Part shown: one piece after another, positions 8,417-19,300 of the stretch
Position numbering within the stretch: the stretch's first letter is position 1
Layout: every line of letters starts with the position of its first letter
DNA from: Clitoria ternatea
Taxonomy: Eukaryota; Streptophyta; Magnoliopsida; Fabales; Fabaceae
Assembly (NCBI GenBank): GCA_037962975.1
Contig: CM075673.1
Span: 126,934,667 to 126,998,666, forward strand
Reading direction: 5' to 3'
Length of the DNA stretch: 64,000 bases
Made by a program: the position numbers and the translations under genes
Notes under the pieces: generated by a model
The model's database searches: none
What the model saw: the letters and a program-made list of their open reading frames with translations, nothing else
Told to the model about the DNA's origin: nothing

Positions 8417-11400
8417 TTAGGAGAAAGAACATACCGTATTACCCATTTGGGATTCATTTGTGGTGGAGTGAGGGGTTGTTCGATATGCCCACAAAACGTG
8501 GCATAATTGATTTGCCCAATCTCCTTTTGCTTCACCAAGGCGTTTCTTAAGGCCTTTCAAGATTTCTCTGTTGGCAACTTCAGCTTGGCCATTGGTTTGA
8601 GGATGTTCCACAGAAGAGAAAATCTGTGTAATGCTGAGATTTTCTAGGAGTTCAGTGAACTTACGATCTGTGAATTGGGTGCCATTATCAGTGACTATGC
8701 GTCCAGGGACTCCAAAAGTGCAATGATATTTTCGTATACGAATCTACGAGCCCTGGCTGATGTAATATGCACCACTGCCTCTGCTTCAATCCATTTGGTG
8801 AAGTAATCAACGCCAACTATCAAGTACTTGATACCGCCAGGCGCAGTTGGGAATGGACCTAAGATATCCATGCCCCATTGATAGAAAGGCCAAGGCGTTA
8901 TTGATGATGACATTTCTTCCGCTGGAGTGTGATGAAGGTTTGCAAATCGTTGACATTGATCGCACTTCTGAACATACGAGGCGGAGTCATGCTTCAGGGT
9001 AGGCCACCAATACCCAGCTCTGAGTATTTTTCTCATTAGACTACGTGCCCCCGGATGGTGTCCACACTGCCCTTCATGAACTTCTTCTAAAACGGCTTGC
9101 ACCTCATTTTCGTTTATGCATATTAAGTAAGGAACAGAAATTCCTCGGCGGTATAACTGTCCGTCTAGGAGCGTATAATAAGGTGCTTCTTTCTTTAGTT
9201 TCCGTCGCTCAAGATCATTCGTGGGTAATTGTCCATTAACAAGGTAACGAACTATCGGTGCTACCCAGGAATTGTCATCAAAGAAGCGGCTTCTAATCAT
9301 ACACATTGAGGAAGGAAAGGAAATACTTGGCTCCGCCAAGGTACTTTGTACAACCGTAGTTGTGCATCCTGCCTTCTTTGTGCTAGCCAACCTAGAGAGG
9401 ATATCAGCACGTGTATTTTCTTCCCGGGGTACATGTTTGAAAGTGACTTCGTCGAAGCATTGCTTTAACTCATTAACGCAGTTTAGATATTGTTGCAGCA
9501 AAGGTTCTTTAGCCTGATATTCACCAAGAATTTGTGAGATGACTAATTGAGAATCACTGCATAAGGTTACAGTTTTGGCCCCAACATCTTGTGCTGCTCT
9601 GAGTCCGGCTAAGCAGGCTTCATACTCCGCCTGATTGTTAGACGTAGTGAAGGTGAAGTGCAATAAAATTTCGAGATGTACCCCGTCATCGCTTTCCACA
9701 ACAATTCCTGCCCCACATCCTTTGCTATTTGAAGATCCATCAACGTATATTGTCCAATGTGAATGATCTGCATCTGGGCTAGAGCCTGTTAATTCAACTC
9801 CGAAGTCTGCTAGGACTTGTGCCTTGATAGCAGTTCTTGGTTCGTAGGATATGTCGAATTCAGAGAGTTCTACGGCCCATTTGATCATTCTTCCAGCCAG
9901 GTCTGGTTTGAACAGTATAGTACGAAGTGGCAAGTCTGTGCAAATCAAGATAGGATGGGCATGAAAGTATGGTCTTAGGCATCGTGAAGGCCAAACAACT
10001 GCAAGCGCTGCCTTTTCAATCTTCTGATAACGGCATTCTGCACCATGCAAAGTTTTACCGGTGAAGTACACCGGTCGTTGGCCTTCAACTGTTTCCTTGA
10101 CCAGAGCTACTGCTAAAGCCTCATCTGAAACAGACAAATAAACGATGAGTTGCTCACCTGGGCTTGGTCTTACCAGGATTGGAGGGCTGGCCAAGACATT
10201 TTTCAAGCTTTGGAAAGCCGCCTCTTGCTCTGGGCCCCAACCGAATTTCTTGTCTTTTTTCAGCATTTTGTACAAGGGAAGAGAGCGATGAGCCATTTTT
10301 GGCATGAATCGTGCTAGAGCAGTGATTTTGCCGTTGAGGGATTGTACCTCTTTTAGTGTTTTGGGGCTCTGCAACTCCTGGATAACGCGGCATTTATCAG
10401 GATTAGCCTCTATACCTCTTTGTGTCAACATGAAGCCCAAAAATCTGCCCCCAGGGACAGCGAATGTGCATTTCAAAGGGTTGAGCCTCATATCATATTG
10501 TTGTAGGCGTTGAAAAATGAGGTGTAGATCTTCAACATGGTCTCCTCCTTCCGGGGTCTTGGCAATAATATCATCAATATAAACTTCTACCAGCTTTGTG
10601 TGCATACCCTCAAAAACTTTGTTGATCATGCGCTGGTAGGTTGCTCCGGCGTTTTTTAACCCAAATGGCATGACGTTGTAGCAGAAGACTCCTTTATCAT
10701 TAACAAACGCTGTCTTCTCTTGATCATCCTCACACATTGGAATTTGGTTGTAACCGGAGTAAGCATCCATAAAAGATAGATACTTGTATCCTGAAGAATC
10801 GCCAACCAATCTATCCATGTTGGGGAGAGGGTATGGATCCTTGGGACAACATTTATTCAAATCAACATAGTCTATACACATACGCCACTTGCCATTGGCT
10901 TTCTGTACCATGACCACGTTAGACAACCAGGAGGAGTAACGGAGTTCCCTGATGAACCCCGCCTTGAGGAGTTCCTCTGTTTGCTCACAGGCAGCTTTTT
11001 GGTTAGCTGGACCCATACGCCGTTTCTTTTGTGCTACAGGCTTAGTTTCAGGGTACACCGCCAGGCGGTGACAACAAAAGTTGGGATCCATGCCAGGCAT
11101 GTCTGCAGCGGTCCAAGCGAAAATTTCTTTATACTCATGGAGAAGTGCAATTAGTTTTGCCTCCATGTTAGCCTCAAGCTTGTCATTGATGTTTGTAATC
11201 TGTTCCGGGGTGCTACCCAAAATAATAGACTTGGAACCACCATCAGGAGTTGGTTTCAAAGGGTTCAGTGGGTCTACAGAAGACTCCGCCCTGGGGTCAA
11301 GATCCACCAAATTGACGGACGCCGCCGCATTGCTCCCTTCATTCAACTTTCTTTTCTTAGACATGGCTTCAAGCTTCACCATGTTAAGACTCAAATTGTA

Positions 11401-11475
11401 GCAATAGCGAGCCATTTCTTGGTCACCCCTTACAGATGAGACTTGATTATCTTTGTCAATGAACTTGATTAACAA
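8417..11475 (-). pseudogene. Tat-type pol: reverse transcriptase, RNase H, archaeal-type RNase H, partial integrase
   Basis: From 11475 to 8695 a 926-codon frame carries the reverse transcriptase (about residues 150-330, catalytic YIDD near residue 299), a retroviral-type RNase H/connection (about 430-560), a second RNase H (about 570-700, starting WTIYVDGSSNSKGCGAG, with a late SQLVISQ segment), an HHCC module (about 795-845, CDQCQRF) and the start of the integrase core (QWGMDILGPFP). Near 8720 a one-base shift moves the rest (IVTDNGTQF, NGQAEVANREI) into another frame, which then ends at 8417 in unrelated residues. The integrase C-terminal domain is therefore missing. The double RNase H is diagnostic of the Tat lineage. 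The copy cannot make a full pol product as written. Confidence 0.88.
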
Positions 11476-13478
11476 GTGGGGGTTGAAACGATGGCTTCCA
11501 TGGCATTCAGGGTAGGCCGCCCAATGATGCCATTGTATGGAGATTTCACATCAATGACAAGAATCTTGGATTTCACAGCCCTTGCTCCAGGTTCACCATC
11601 AAAAGTAATTCTCGTGTCCAAGTAGCCTTTGGTGGGCTGTTTGGCACCATTGAAGGCTGTAAGGTCCTGCGTATATGGTTGCAAATCTACATCAGTTAAT
11701 CCCATGCGTTTAAAACAGTCATAAAAGATAACGTCGCAGGAACTTCCCTGATCAACTAGGATGCGTTTTACATCCATATTAGCGATTACTGCAATAATCA
11801 CTACTGTGTCATCTCCTTCAGGAATAGTAGGGCCAAAATCGTCGTCTGTGAAGGTTATAGGCGGAGTCTGAACCCCATTCCTGAATGGGCGATATTCTTT
11901 GCTCTTGCCTTGCACAGACAAGATCATACGATGGTGGTTTTTCCTCGCGGTGATTGAGGGTCCGCCCCCAGCAAAGCCCCCAGCAATCATATCTACCACC
12001 TGCCTTTTGCCCCGCGATCTGGGTTCAGGGCTTGGTTCTCTTTGGACGGACTCCAGAACAATACTCTTTTGTTTTTCTGTTGCCGCTGTGCGTTTTGGCT
12101 CCCGAGTGTTATCAGGATCCGGAGAACGATCATGAGGTCGTTTTTCGAACCTCTCTGGCTCATCATGAGATTTACCCTTAAACAAATAATGTTTCAGTTT
12201 GCCTTCACGAATAAGCACCTCGATGGTGTTTTTGAGTTGCTTGCACTCCTCCGTGGTATGGCCAACTGACTCGTGGAACTCACAATATTTCTTTGGATTC
12301 CCACCGCGTTTGAGTGGAGGTGGACGTTGAATCCCGTAAACGTTGAGGGTAGTCCATCCTATTTCGCGCAAGATTTGCTCATATGTCGTGTTCAGGGGTG
12401 CATAATGAGCAAAATTGAACACACGTCTATCTTGCTGTTTGAAGGGTTGGTTCCCCGCCTTATCTTTCTGAGGGAACTTATCATTCCTGGATGATTTTTC
12501 TTTATCTTTATCATGGTGTGGAGCTGAAATGGGTGGTTTATTGCGAGATGCAGTGTCTTCCATGTGCATCTCAATACCTACGTACTTGGATGCTTTCCTG
12601 CGAAACTCCTCCATGGTGGATGGAGGTCCTTTTGCCAACGAAAAAGCAAAGGGCGATTTCGGCTGCATGGCCTCGATGAGGATATGCAACTGGATCGCTT
12701 CTGTCAAGTCAGGGACCATGGCCGCCTCTTTATAAAATCTCTTCAGGAAATCCTTTAGAGAGTCTTTGTCACCTTGCTTGATCTGAGCCAAGGTATGGGA
12801 GGTTCTAGGCGCATCCCTAGAGATTACAAAGTGACTGCCAAAAGCTATGGCCAAGTCCTCCCATGAATCAATGGAACCTGAAGGTAAACTCTTGAACCAG
12901 CTAAGAGCTTCACCTGTGAGGGTCCTGGGAAACATTCTGCACATGACATCTTCTTCCGCACCTAAGAACATAGCTTCATAGATGTAAGCATCTAAATGCT
13001 TAGAAGGATCTGTCTCCCCGGTGTATTTTCCTATGGAAATGGGTTGCATAGTTTGCAAATGTCTGGGGACATACGCATTCATCAGTCTTTTGGAAAATGG
13101 GATACTCATCTTGTATCCCGAGGGGGATGTATTTGAAATGACTCTCCTTCCCTCATGATGGTGGGCATTTGCCAGTGGAAGGCTTCGTTGCTCTTCCATG
13201 TAAGTAGGGATGCGAGAGTAATTTGGGGTACTCGATTCCTCCTGTACATGCGATTCATGGTGCGGCTGTTTTGCAGGGCCCACTTTCTCGTGTATGGGAT
13301 TCGCCTTTTCACGTCGAAGCTCTGCGATTTCTTCCCTCAACATTCTGATCATGTCATCTCTCAGATCTGGAGAGCCAACATGCGTTGCCCTTTTGTGAGT
13401 ATCGTTGTCAAAGCTTAGACGTCTAGGATTGCGTGGAGGAGAATCCTCAGTCTGCACTTCTGGTCCTGGTCTTTCCAT
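11469..13478 (-). pseudogene. Tat-type gag and aspartic protease
   Basis: A 669-codon frame begins with Met at 13478. It contains a retrotransposon gag core around residues 165-260 (LTGEALSWFKSLPSGSIDSW), a cysteine/histidine motif typical of Tat elements (KYCEFHESVGHTTEECKQL) near residue 400, and a retropepsin active site VDQGSSCDVIF near residue 576 followed by YNGIIGRPTLNAM. It should fuse to the RT region, but the frame stops at 11469 while the pol frame begins at 11475. The break lies at a run of five G (plus strand) near 11476-11481, so a single-base indel probably separates gag-protease from pol. Gag would form the particle and the protease would process the polyprotein. Confidence 0.85.
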
Positions 13479-13530
13479 TGTGATGAATGTAATGGGAATT
13501 GTTCAAGGATTGTGGGATTACCAATTTTAC

Positions 13531-13550
13531 AGGTCCCACAGGGCGTGCCA
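13531..13550 (-). other. Probable primer-binding site of the Tat-type element
   Basis: On the minus strand TGGCACGCCCTGTGGGACC starts one base after an LTR end (...TTCA, T, TGG). It starts with TGG, as tRNA-complementary sites do, and resembles the leader motif found next to the LTR in Tat-type elements. The matching tRNA was not identified. Confidence 0.5.
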
Positions 13551-13892
13551 ATGAACTGTTCTTTACAGGGGGTGTAAAGGTATGATTGTCAAACAATTCA
13601 AAATGTACATGTAAGGTAAAATCTGATGTGAGGAGGGCCTTATACATATACAAATATGGAGTACTCTTGTATACTGGGGCGTAGTACAATGCACTCTGCG
13701 GCGGTGTAGCAGTCCGCCTGGAATAGCCTCCTTTGCCTTGACACAATTGGTGGTTGTACCTGCAATTATTCTCCGACGCTCAAGTCAGTATTTTGAAGTA
13801 CTGTTAGACTTAGAAAGCAAATCTGAGAGAATTATGCAAGTATGAGTGTAAGGTTCAGAATTAGGGGATCCCCCTCTATACCTTTTTGCTGA

Positions 13893-13902
13893 GGTTTATA
13901 TA
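13893..13902 (-). promoter_or_regulatory. TATA box in the Tat-type 5' LTR
   Basis: The plus-strand text ggtttatata reads tatataaacc on the minus strand, the sense strand of the element. It lies about 340 bp upstream of the LTR inner end, a sensible place for the promoter of the element's transcript. Confidence 0.5.
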
Positions 13903-14261
13903 CCTGTTACTGGTGCTCTATTATTGGTAGGACCCGTTCCTTGTTTTCAGGCATAATGCAAGAAAGGTAGTGGGTCCCTGCGCCGTTCACAAGCACCATC
14001 ACTGTAGTGGGTATTTCCACTCACTTGGAAAGCGTTAATGCTTCATTATTTTATTTGTTGTTCCCTCTTATGCGTGACGGCGTGATTCCCATTTTCAACC
14101 TCTCAAGACAGAGTCAATCTCGTGCCGGGGTTATAAATATGGGCTCGCTTCGCAGTATGGGAATTTTGGTATTCCGCCTGTATTGAGCCTATGGCTTGGC
14201 GGAGTAGTGTGCATTGGAAATGCTTTATGTATGTGTACAGTCTTTTTAATACTTTCCACCT

Positions 14262-14356
14262 TGGCGGAGTAATAGGCCTTGGCGGAGTAACAAGCATTGG
14301 CGGAGTCACATGCCTTGGCGGAGTCACATGCCTTGGCGGAGTAACATGTCTTGGCG
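14262..14356. repeat. Short GGCGGAGT repeats in the Tat-type LTR
   Basis: The unit cttggcggagtmacatgc (about 18 bp) recurs five to six times in a row with small changes. A further ggcggagtagtg lies upstream near 14199. The core ggcggagta is also the landmark of the 47-bp array of the same element. Confidence 0.7.
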
Positions 14357-14460
14357 GTATGTACTCCGTATAAGAGTAATCATAGAGGATTTGAAACGTA
14401 TTTCTCCTGTTCGAAATGCTGATCTGGCAAGGCATTAAAACCATGCTCTTGGGGGCCGGT

Positions 14461-14955
14461 GTTGGGACCGGATCAGTTCTAATGATAGAAAAGTGACATG
14501 GTTATGATAGATTTTAGCAGGCAACCTCTAGTGTGTTAGACTAATGTGATAACCAACAAGACCACTAGACACGTTGATAACATGAATAAAAGCCGCCAAA
14601 TGGGTTATAGCTTTTTGAACCACGTCAGGCCTAATCATCATTGCCACTAGGAATGATAGATGGGTCTTTGAACAAATAAGAATCGATCTCATACTGCTAG
14701 AAGAAAATGAGCAGTTTCTACGACCACGGTTTGCATGTTGTGTCGTCCACTAGTTCAAGTGTGAAGAGCGCCAACAAAACATGTTAGTTGTTGAACAACA
14801 CCATTAGAACATGAAGAAGAATTGAGTGGTAAATTCTTTTTTAGGTTATTAGTTTTGATGATAGATAGCTGTTTTGTGGTTGTGAGCCACTACCCTAAAA
14901 TACGGTCTTAACAAAGCTTGATGGATTATTCCTTTAAAGTCATTATGACCATGTA
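14461..14955. repeat. Diverged duplicated segment, copy 1
   Basis: This AT-rich stretch shares a colinear series of phrases with 15340-15745, including acacgttgataacatga, aggaatgatagatgggt, ttgaacaaataa, gtgtcgtcc and aagcttgatggatta. Many substitutions and small indels separate the two. No coding sequence was recognised. It may be an old transposon arm or a local duplication. Confidence 0.55.
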
Positions 14956-15339
14956 TGAAATGAAAATCGAAAACTAATTTCATAGAGGTAGAATTATTAT
15001 ATGTGAAACTAACAGGAATACAATTATTCTATACACTGAGAATGGGATACAAGAATTTAAGTTGTATATTTCTTGACCTTGTCATTTGTAATTAAAATTA
15101 CAAACTTTTCTTTCAAAGTTTTTGTTAGTTTTTATTTTTTTAAGTTAATATTACGCATAAAAATTTCATGAAAATTACATATTGTATTGTTTTAAAAAAA
15201 TTCAATATTTAAAATGTTAATATGGATTATTCAAACTTGATTCATTAGCCAAAACCATTATTCCCGCGATGCACAAGTAATTACTCTAGTTAAGTTAAAA
15301 ATGATATAATAAAATCAATTAATATACTTATGTCTATGC

Positions 15340-15745
15340 CTGATATTGAATCAAGGACCTATAGTGTGTGAGACTAGCTTTATAAGCTACACCCTAAACC
15401 AGACAAGTTGATAATAACATGAGTTAGGAATGATAGGTGGGTTTTTGAACAAATAATACTCGATTTCATACTGGTCGAAAAAAATGAGCAACTTCTACAA
15501 CCACCGTTTGCAATTGGTGTCGTCCTGTAGTTAGAGCTCGGAGAGGGCCAACAATGCATGTTTTTTGTTGAACACCATCAAAACTCGAAAAAGAACTGAA
15601 TAGTAATTTCTTTTTCAAATTGTTAATTCTGATGATGGGTAACTACATTGTGATTATGAGTCACTGTCATAAAATATTGCCATAAAAAAGCTTCATGGAT
15701 TATCCTTGAATGTCATTGTAAAAATGTATAATATTGATTATTATT
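15340..15745. repeat. Diverged duplicated segment, copy 2
   Basis: This is the second copy of the segment at 14461-14955, about 870 bp away in the same orientation, starting near tagtgtgtgagactagc and ending near aagcttcatggattatcc. It lacks some 100 bases relative to copy 1. Confidence 0.55.
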
Positions 15746-16089
15746 TTCGTATTTTTCATAAAGAAATAGCGCTACTTACTAGGTAGAAAAATGTTGCACC
15801 ACAGTTCAACAATTATTTTCTATCCTGGAAGTTGTTATATATTGATAACAACTATTTCCCCCAACTCTTAATACATACTTTCCCTAAGTTTTTAAACAAT
15901 GATAGTAATATTAGTGGAGATAAAACTTGTTTTAAAAAATAATTATGATTTTATTAAACTCCAGAGTTTGAGTATAATTTACTCATGTAATGTTCATATG
16001 TATTAGGATATAAAGTCAATATAAAAAAGCTTTGGTCTTTACTAATATAGTCTCCCTTAATCCAGTGTTTTCTTCTCAATTTGAATCAA
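15746..16089. other. AT-rich intergenic stretch downstream of FPGS
   Basis: No reading frame, repeat border or RNA gene was recognised. It separates the duplicated segment from the presumed 3' end of the FPGS transcript. Confidence 0.4.
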
Positions 16090-16266
16090 ATGAAAATTGA
16101 AGAGAGAAACAAAGAAGTCGCCAAAGTCATGCTGATACAATCCAAAGGATACATAAATTGTCCAAAACCTCTATCACAGAGATCTTGGGGGATTACGTCA
16201 AGAATAATAGTGGCACTTAAGAAAATCTGAATAAAGGCCAATAATCTGTCAATAGAGTCCAACGAA
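16090..16266 (-). other. Probable FPGS 3' UTR
   Basis: This minus-strand sequence follows the FPGS stop codon at 16267. No splice-like or coding signal is seen. The polyadenylation point is not determined, so the lower border is a guess. Confidence 0.4.
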
Positions 16267-16326
16267 TCACTTCTTCACTAATTTCAACACATCACCAACA
16301 AGATGCAAAGAACCAGTTACAAGAAC
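16267..16326 (-). CDS. FPGS: FPGS exon 16 (last)
   Basis: The acceptor tccag is followed by VLVTGSLHLVGDVLKLVKK and TGA at 16269-16267. This is the conserved end of the protein. Confidence 0.93.
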   Translation of the reverse strand, partial: VLVTGSLHLVGDVLKLVKK

Positions 16327-19300
16327 CTGGATGCATCAACCAGACAAATTTTGCAATTAGATCTATACATGGAGTGGAATATAACTAGTTAATCTTAACC
16401 ATACAAGAAAGGTTTAATACAAGAAAGGTGTAATGGAGCTAATTTTGACCATCCATGAAACATTCAATGGTCAAGGTATCTTCTTTCATTTGATATGTCC
16501 CTCAATATATAAAATAACCACTAGAAATCATCTTAAAAACACATGCTTTATAAATATCAAGAGCAATTTGTAGATATCCATAGGACAAGAATTAAGTGCA
16601 GTTCTGTAAGTACTTCTGGTGTTTTTTTATTCTTCTTTGTTTTGATGAAAACACAAGCGTAACAACGAGGATTACACTTCTTAAACTGAACCTTCCATAT
16701 TATTTATTCAAAGGCATTCTTAACTTGATAGCCTCTAGCATCAACCAATAATTTTTCATGCTATTAATTTTCTTATCTTGGTAAGAACATGAGATTAAAA
16801 TGACAGAGATCTACCAATGTTGTACACTAAAATGGGTCCCTGAACATGATAGGGGTGATCATTGCGAACTAGAGTTGCTTCACTTGCAGATGGCTATGAG
16901 TTCAAAGCAGAAAACAGACTCCAATGTAACTATCAAATAGGTTACCTGAAAACAAGTTGACCGGTTTGGTTGAACTGTATCCTTAAGCCATTTGATAGCC
17001 AGTGGTAATGAGGAAAACACGGCACTGTGTTCACAATTACTGGCACTTGTTTCCATGTTAAATTCTTCAGAAGTAAAGTCAATACTCTTGCCTTCTACCC
17101 AAGTGATCCGAACGTATTAAGGTCACAAAATTGTCAATTGCTCAAAATTAAAAATAAGTAAATAGAAAAAACGCACTCCCATGATGTAGCAAATCTATAT
17201 GAACTCAGAACTTCTAAAGTAGGTACAGGCGGTCATAAGTACTCAATAATCAATAGGTTACGTGTGCAGAATTGTGTGAGCCATGTTAGAGAATACGCAT
17301 ATCTTAAATTTAGATACCGGGCCTCAATGAATCTTAAAAGTTAACTCAAGATGAGGATTACCCTCAACTTATATATACTTCTAATTGGTCATATTACTAG
17401 TCAATGTGAGACTTTCAACTGTATGTATTTCTAAAGAATGCTTTTACATACGTAAACTTTAAATTTAAGTTCCTACAGCAAGCAATGCCTACCAAAGAAT
17501 TTCCTATGAACTCATAAGAAGTACAAATATTAAATTCAGTTCAAGTTAATCATGGACAGGGTCAGGAAGCCAACAAAGACACAAATCCAAACACAATTAG
17601 AGAGCCTAGGTTTATGTCTTATGCCTATTGGATAAAATTTCCGACTCAGGCTTGATTAATTGGAAACTTGAAAAGAATATAAGAAAAACATGATGAAACA
17701 GTACCTTTATACCCCTGCATGAGATTTTCCCACACTCTTTGTAAAGTGAATTGCCACGATAGGTCAACATTAGAATCAATGGGTGTTAAAGTATGGGATC
17801 CAATTTTGTGATACACCGATAAACCAGGTACAAAGAGCGCCTTCTTGAAGTAGATACCTACAGTTTCAATCTGGTTGTTTATTTCTTGTTCAGAAAAAAT
17901 CTGTTGAGTGGAAAATGAAAAAACACATGAATTCCATGTGTTGTAATTACAACGTTGCTTTTGTATTTATAGAGGATTGTACATAATTATAAGATATACA
18001 GTTTCCTAATTAAGACCAATCACATATAGAAGAAATCAATCTAATTAATCCTAATAATATACGGTTACTATATTTACGTAAACACTTCCCCTGAAGTTGG
18101 AGCATATAGGTCATATGCATCAAGTTTGTTACATATGTAGTCAGCTCGAGGACCACTTAGATACTTAATGAAAACATTTGCTAACTAATCATTAGAGTTA
18201 GCAAAACTAGTGGATATTTCACTACACATGACTTTTTCTCAAACAAAATGACAGTCAATTTCAATATGCTTCATCCTCTCATGAAAAACCGGATTCGAGG
18301 CAATAATGCATGGCGACCTGATTATTAATATTATTGAAAACAAGAAAACCGAGACATTGGATGAATTCCGTGTGTTTGAATACACATCGGAGTAGCCATT
18401 TTATAATAGCAATGTAATAAATATAGGATCAAAATACAATCATATACAATCAATCCTAATTACATATTCTATATTTACAATATTCTAACACTCCCCCTCA
18501 AGCTGGAGCATATAAATCATATGCACCAAGCTTGTCACATATGTATTTAATGCGAGGACCCCTAAGAGACTTTGTGAGAACATCTGCCAATTGGTCATTG
18601 GAATTTACAAATTTTGTAATAATGTCCCCTGATACAATCTTCTCTCTTATGAAGTTGCAGTCGACTTCAATGTGTTTGGTCCTTTTCATGAAACACCGGA
18701 TTAGAAGAAATGTGCAACGCAGCTTGATTGTCACAAATGAGAGTCATAGATGTAGTTTCCCCAAATTTTAGTTCTTCAAGCAAGTGTTTGAGCCATATGA
18801 GCTCACATGTGGCCAAAGCCATGGCTCGGTACTCCGCTTCTGCACTTGACCGGGTTACAACACTTTGCTTTTTACTCTTCCAAGAAACCAAGTTATCCGC
18901 AAGGAAAACACAATACCCCGTTGTAGACCTCCTATCAATAGGAGATCCTGCCCAGTCAGCATCTGAGTATCCAGTTATTCGAGTATGACCCTTGTCTTCA
19001 TACAAGAGTCCTTTACCTGGTGCACCTTTGATATGTTTTAAGATGCGGATGACTGCATCCCAATGACCTTCACAAGGGGAGTTGAGAAATTGACTTACTA
19101 CACTGACTGCAAAGGAAATGTCAGGACGTGTGACAGTAAGATAATTCAACTTTCCAACTAGTCTTCTATATCTTTCTGAATCTGAGAGAGGCTCCCCCTG
19201 TTCTGGCATAAGCTTAGTATTTGGGTCCATGGGAGTATCTACCGGTTTGGTCCCCATCAAGCCGGTTTCTTCTAAAATATCCAACGCATACTTTCTTTGA

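Larger units (their letters stand above)
5831..14443 (-). mobile_element. Tat-type Ty3/gypsy retrotransposon, missing its 3' LTR in this window
   Basis: Read on the minus strand, the element runs 5' LTR (14443-13552), primer-binding site, gag-protease (13478-11469), RT, two RNase H domains and part of integrase (11475-8417), a 66-bp tandem array (8161-7705), a 47-bp tandem array (7530-6970), and a coiled-coil ORF on the opposite strand (5831-6690). The extra archaeal-type RNase H, the extra antisense ORF and the 3' tandem arrays are established traits of the Tat/Ogre group. Its 3' end is cut off by the Tekay-like insertion at 5830 and presumably resumes left of the window. The gag-pol frame is broken, so this copy looks defective. 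Confidence 0.85.
13552..14443 (-). repeat. 5' LTR of the Tat-type element
   Basis: The inner border is set by the CA at 13553-13552 next to the presumed primer-binding site. The outer border is taken as TGGTTTTAATG starting at 14443 on the minus strand, and it is uncertain because the second LTR is not in the window. A minus-strand TATA box (tatataaacc, about 13893-13902) sits inside it, followed by a leader. The LTR also holds short GGCGGAGT repeats. Confidence 0.55.

Noticed and set aside
14103..14444. ORF with PPRHVT repeats
   Set aside because: It is produced by the 18-bp GGCGGAGT repeats in the Tat LTR.
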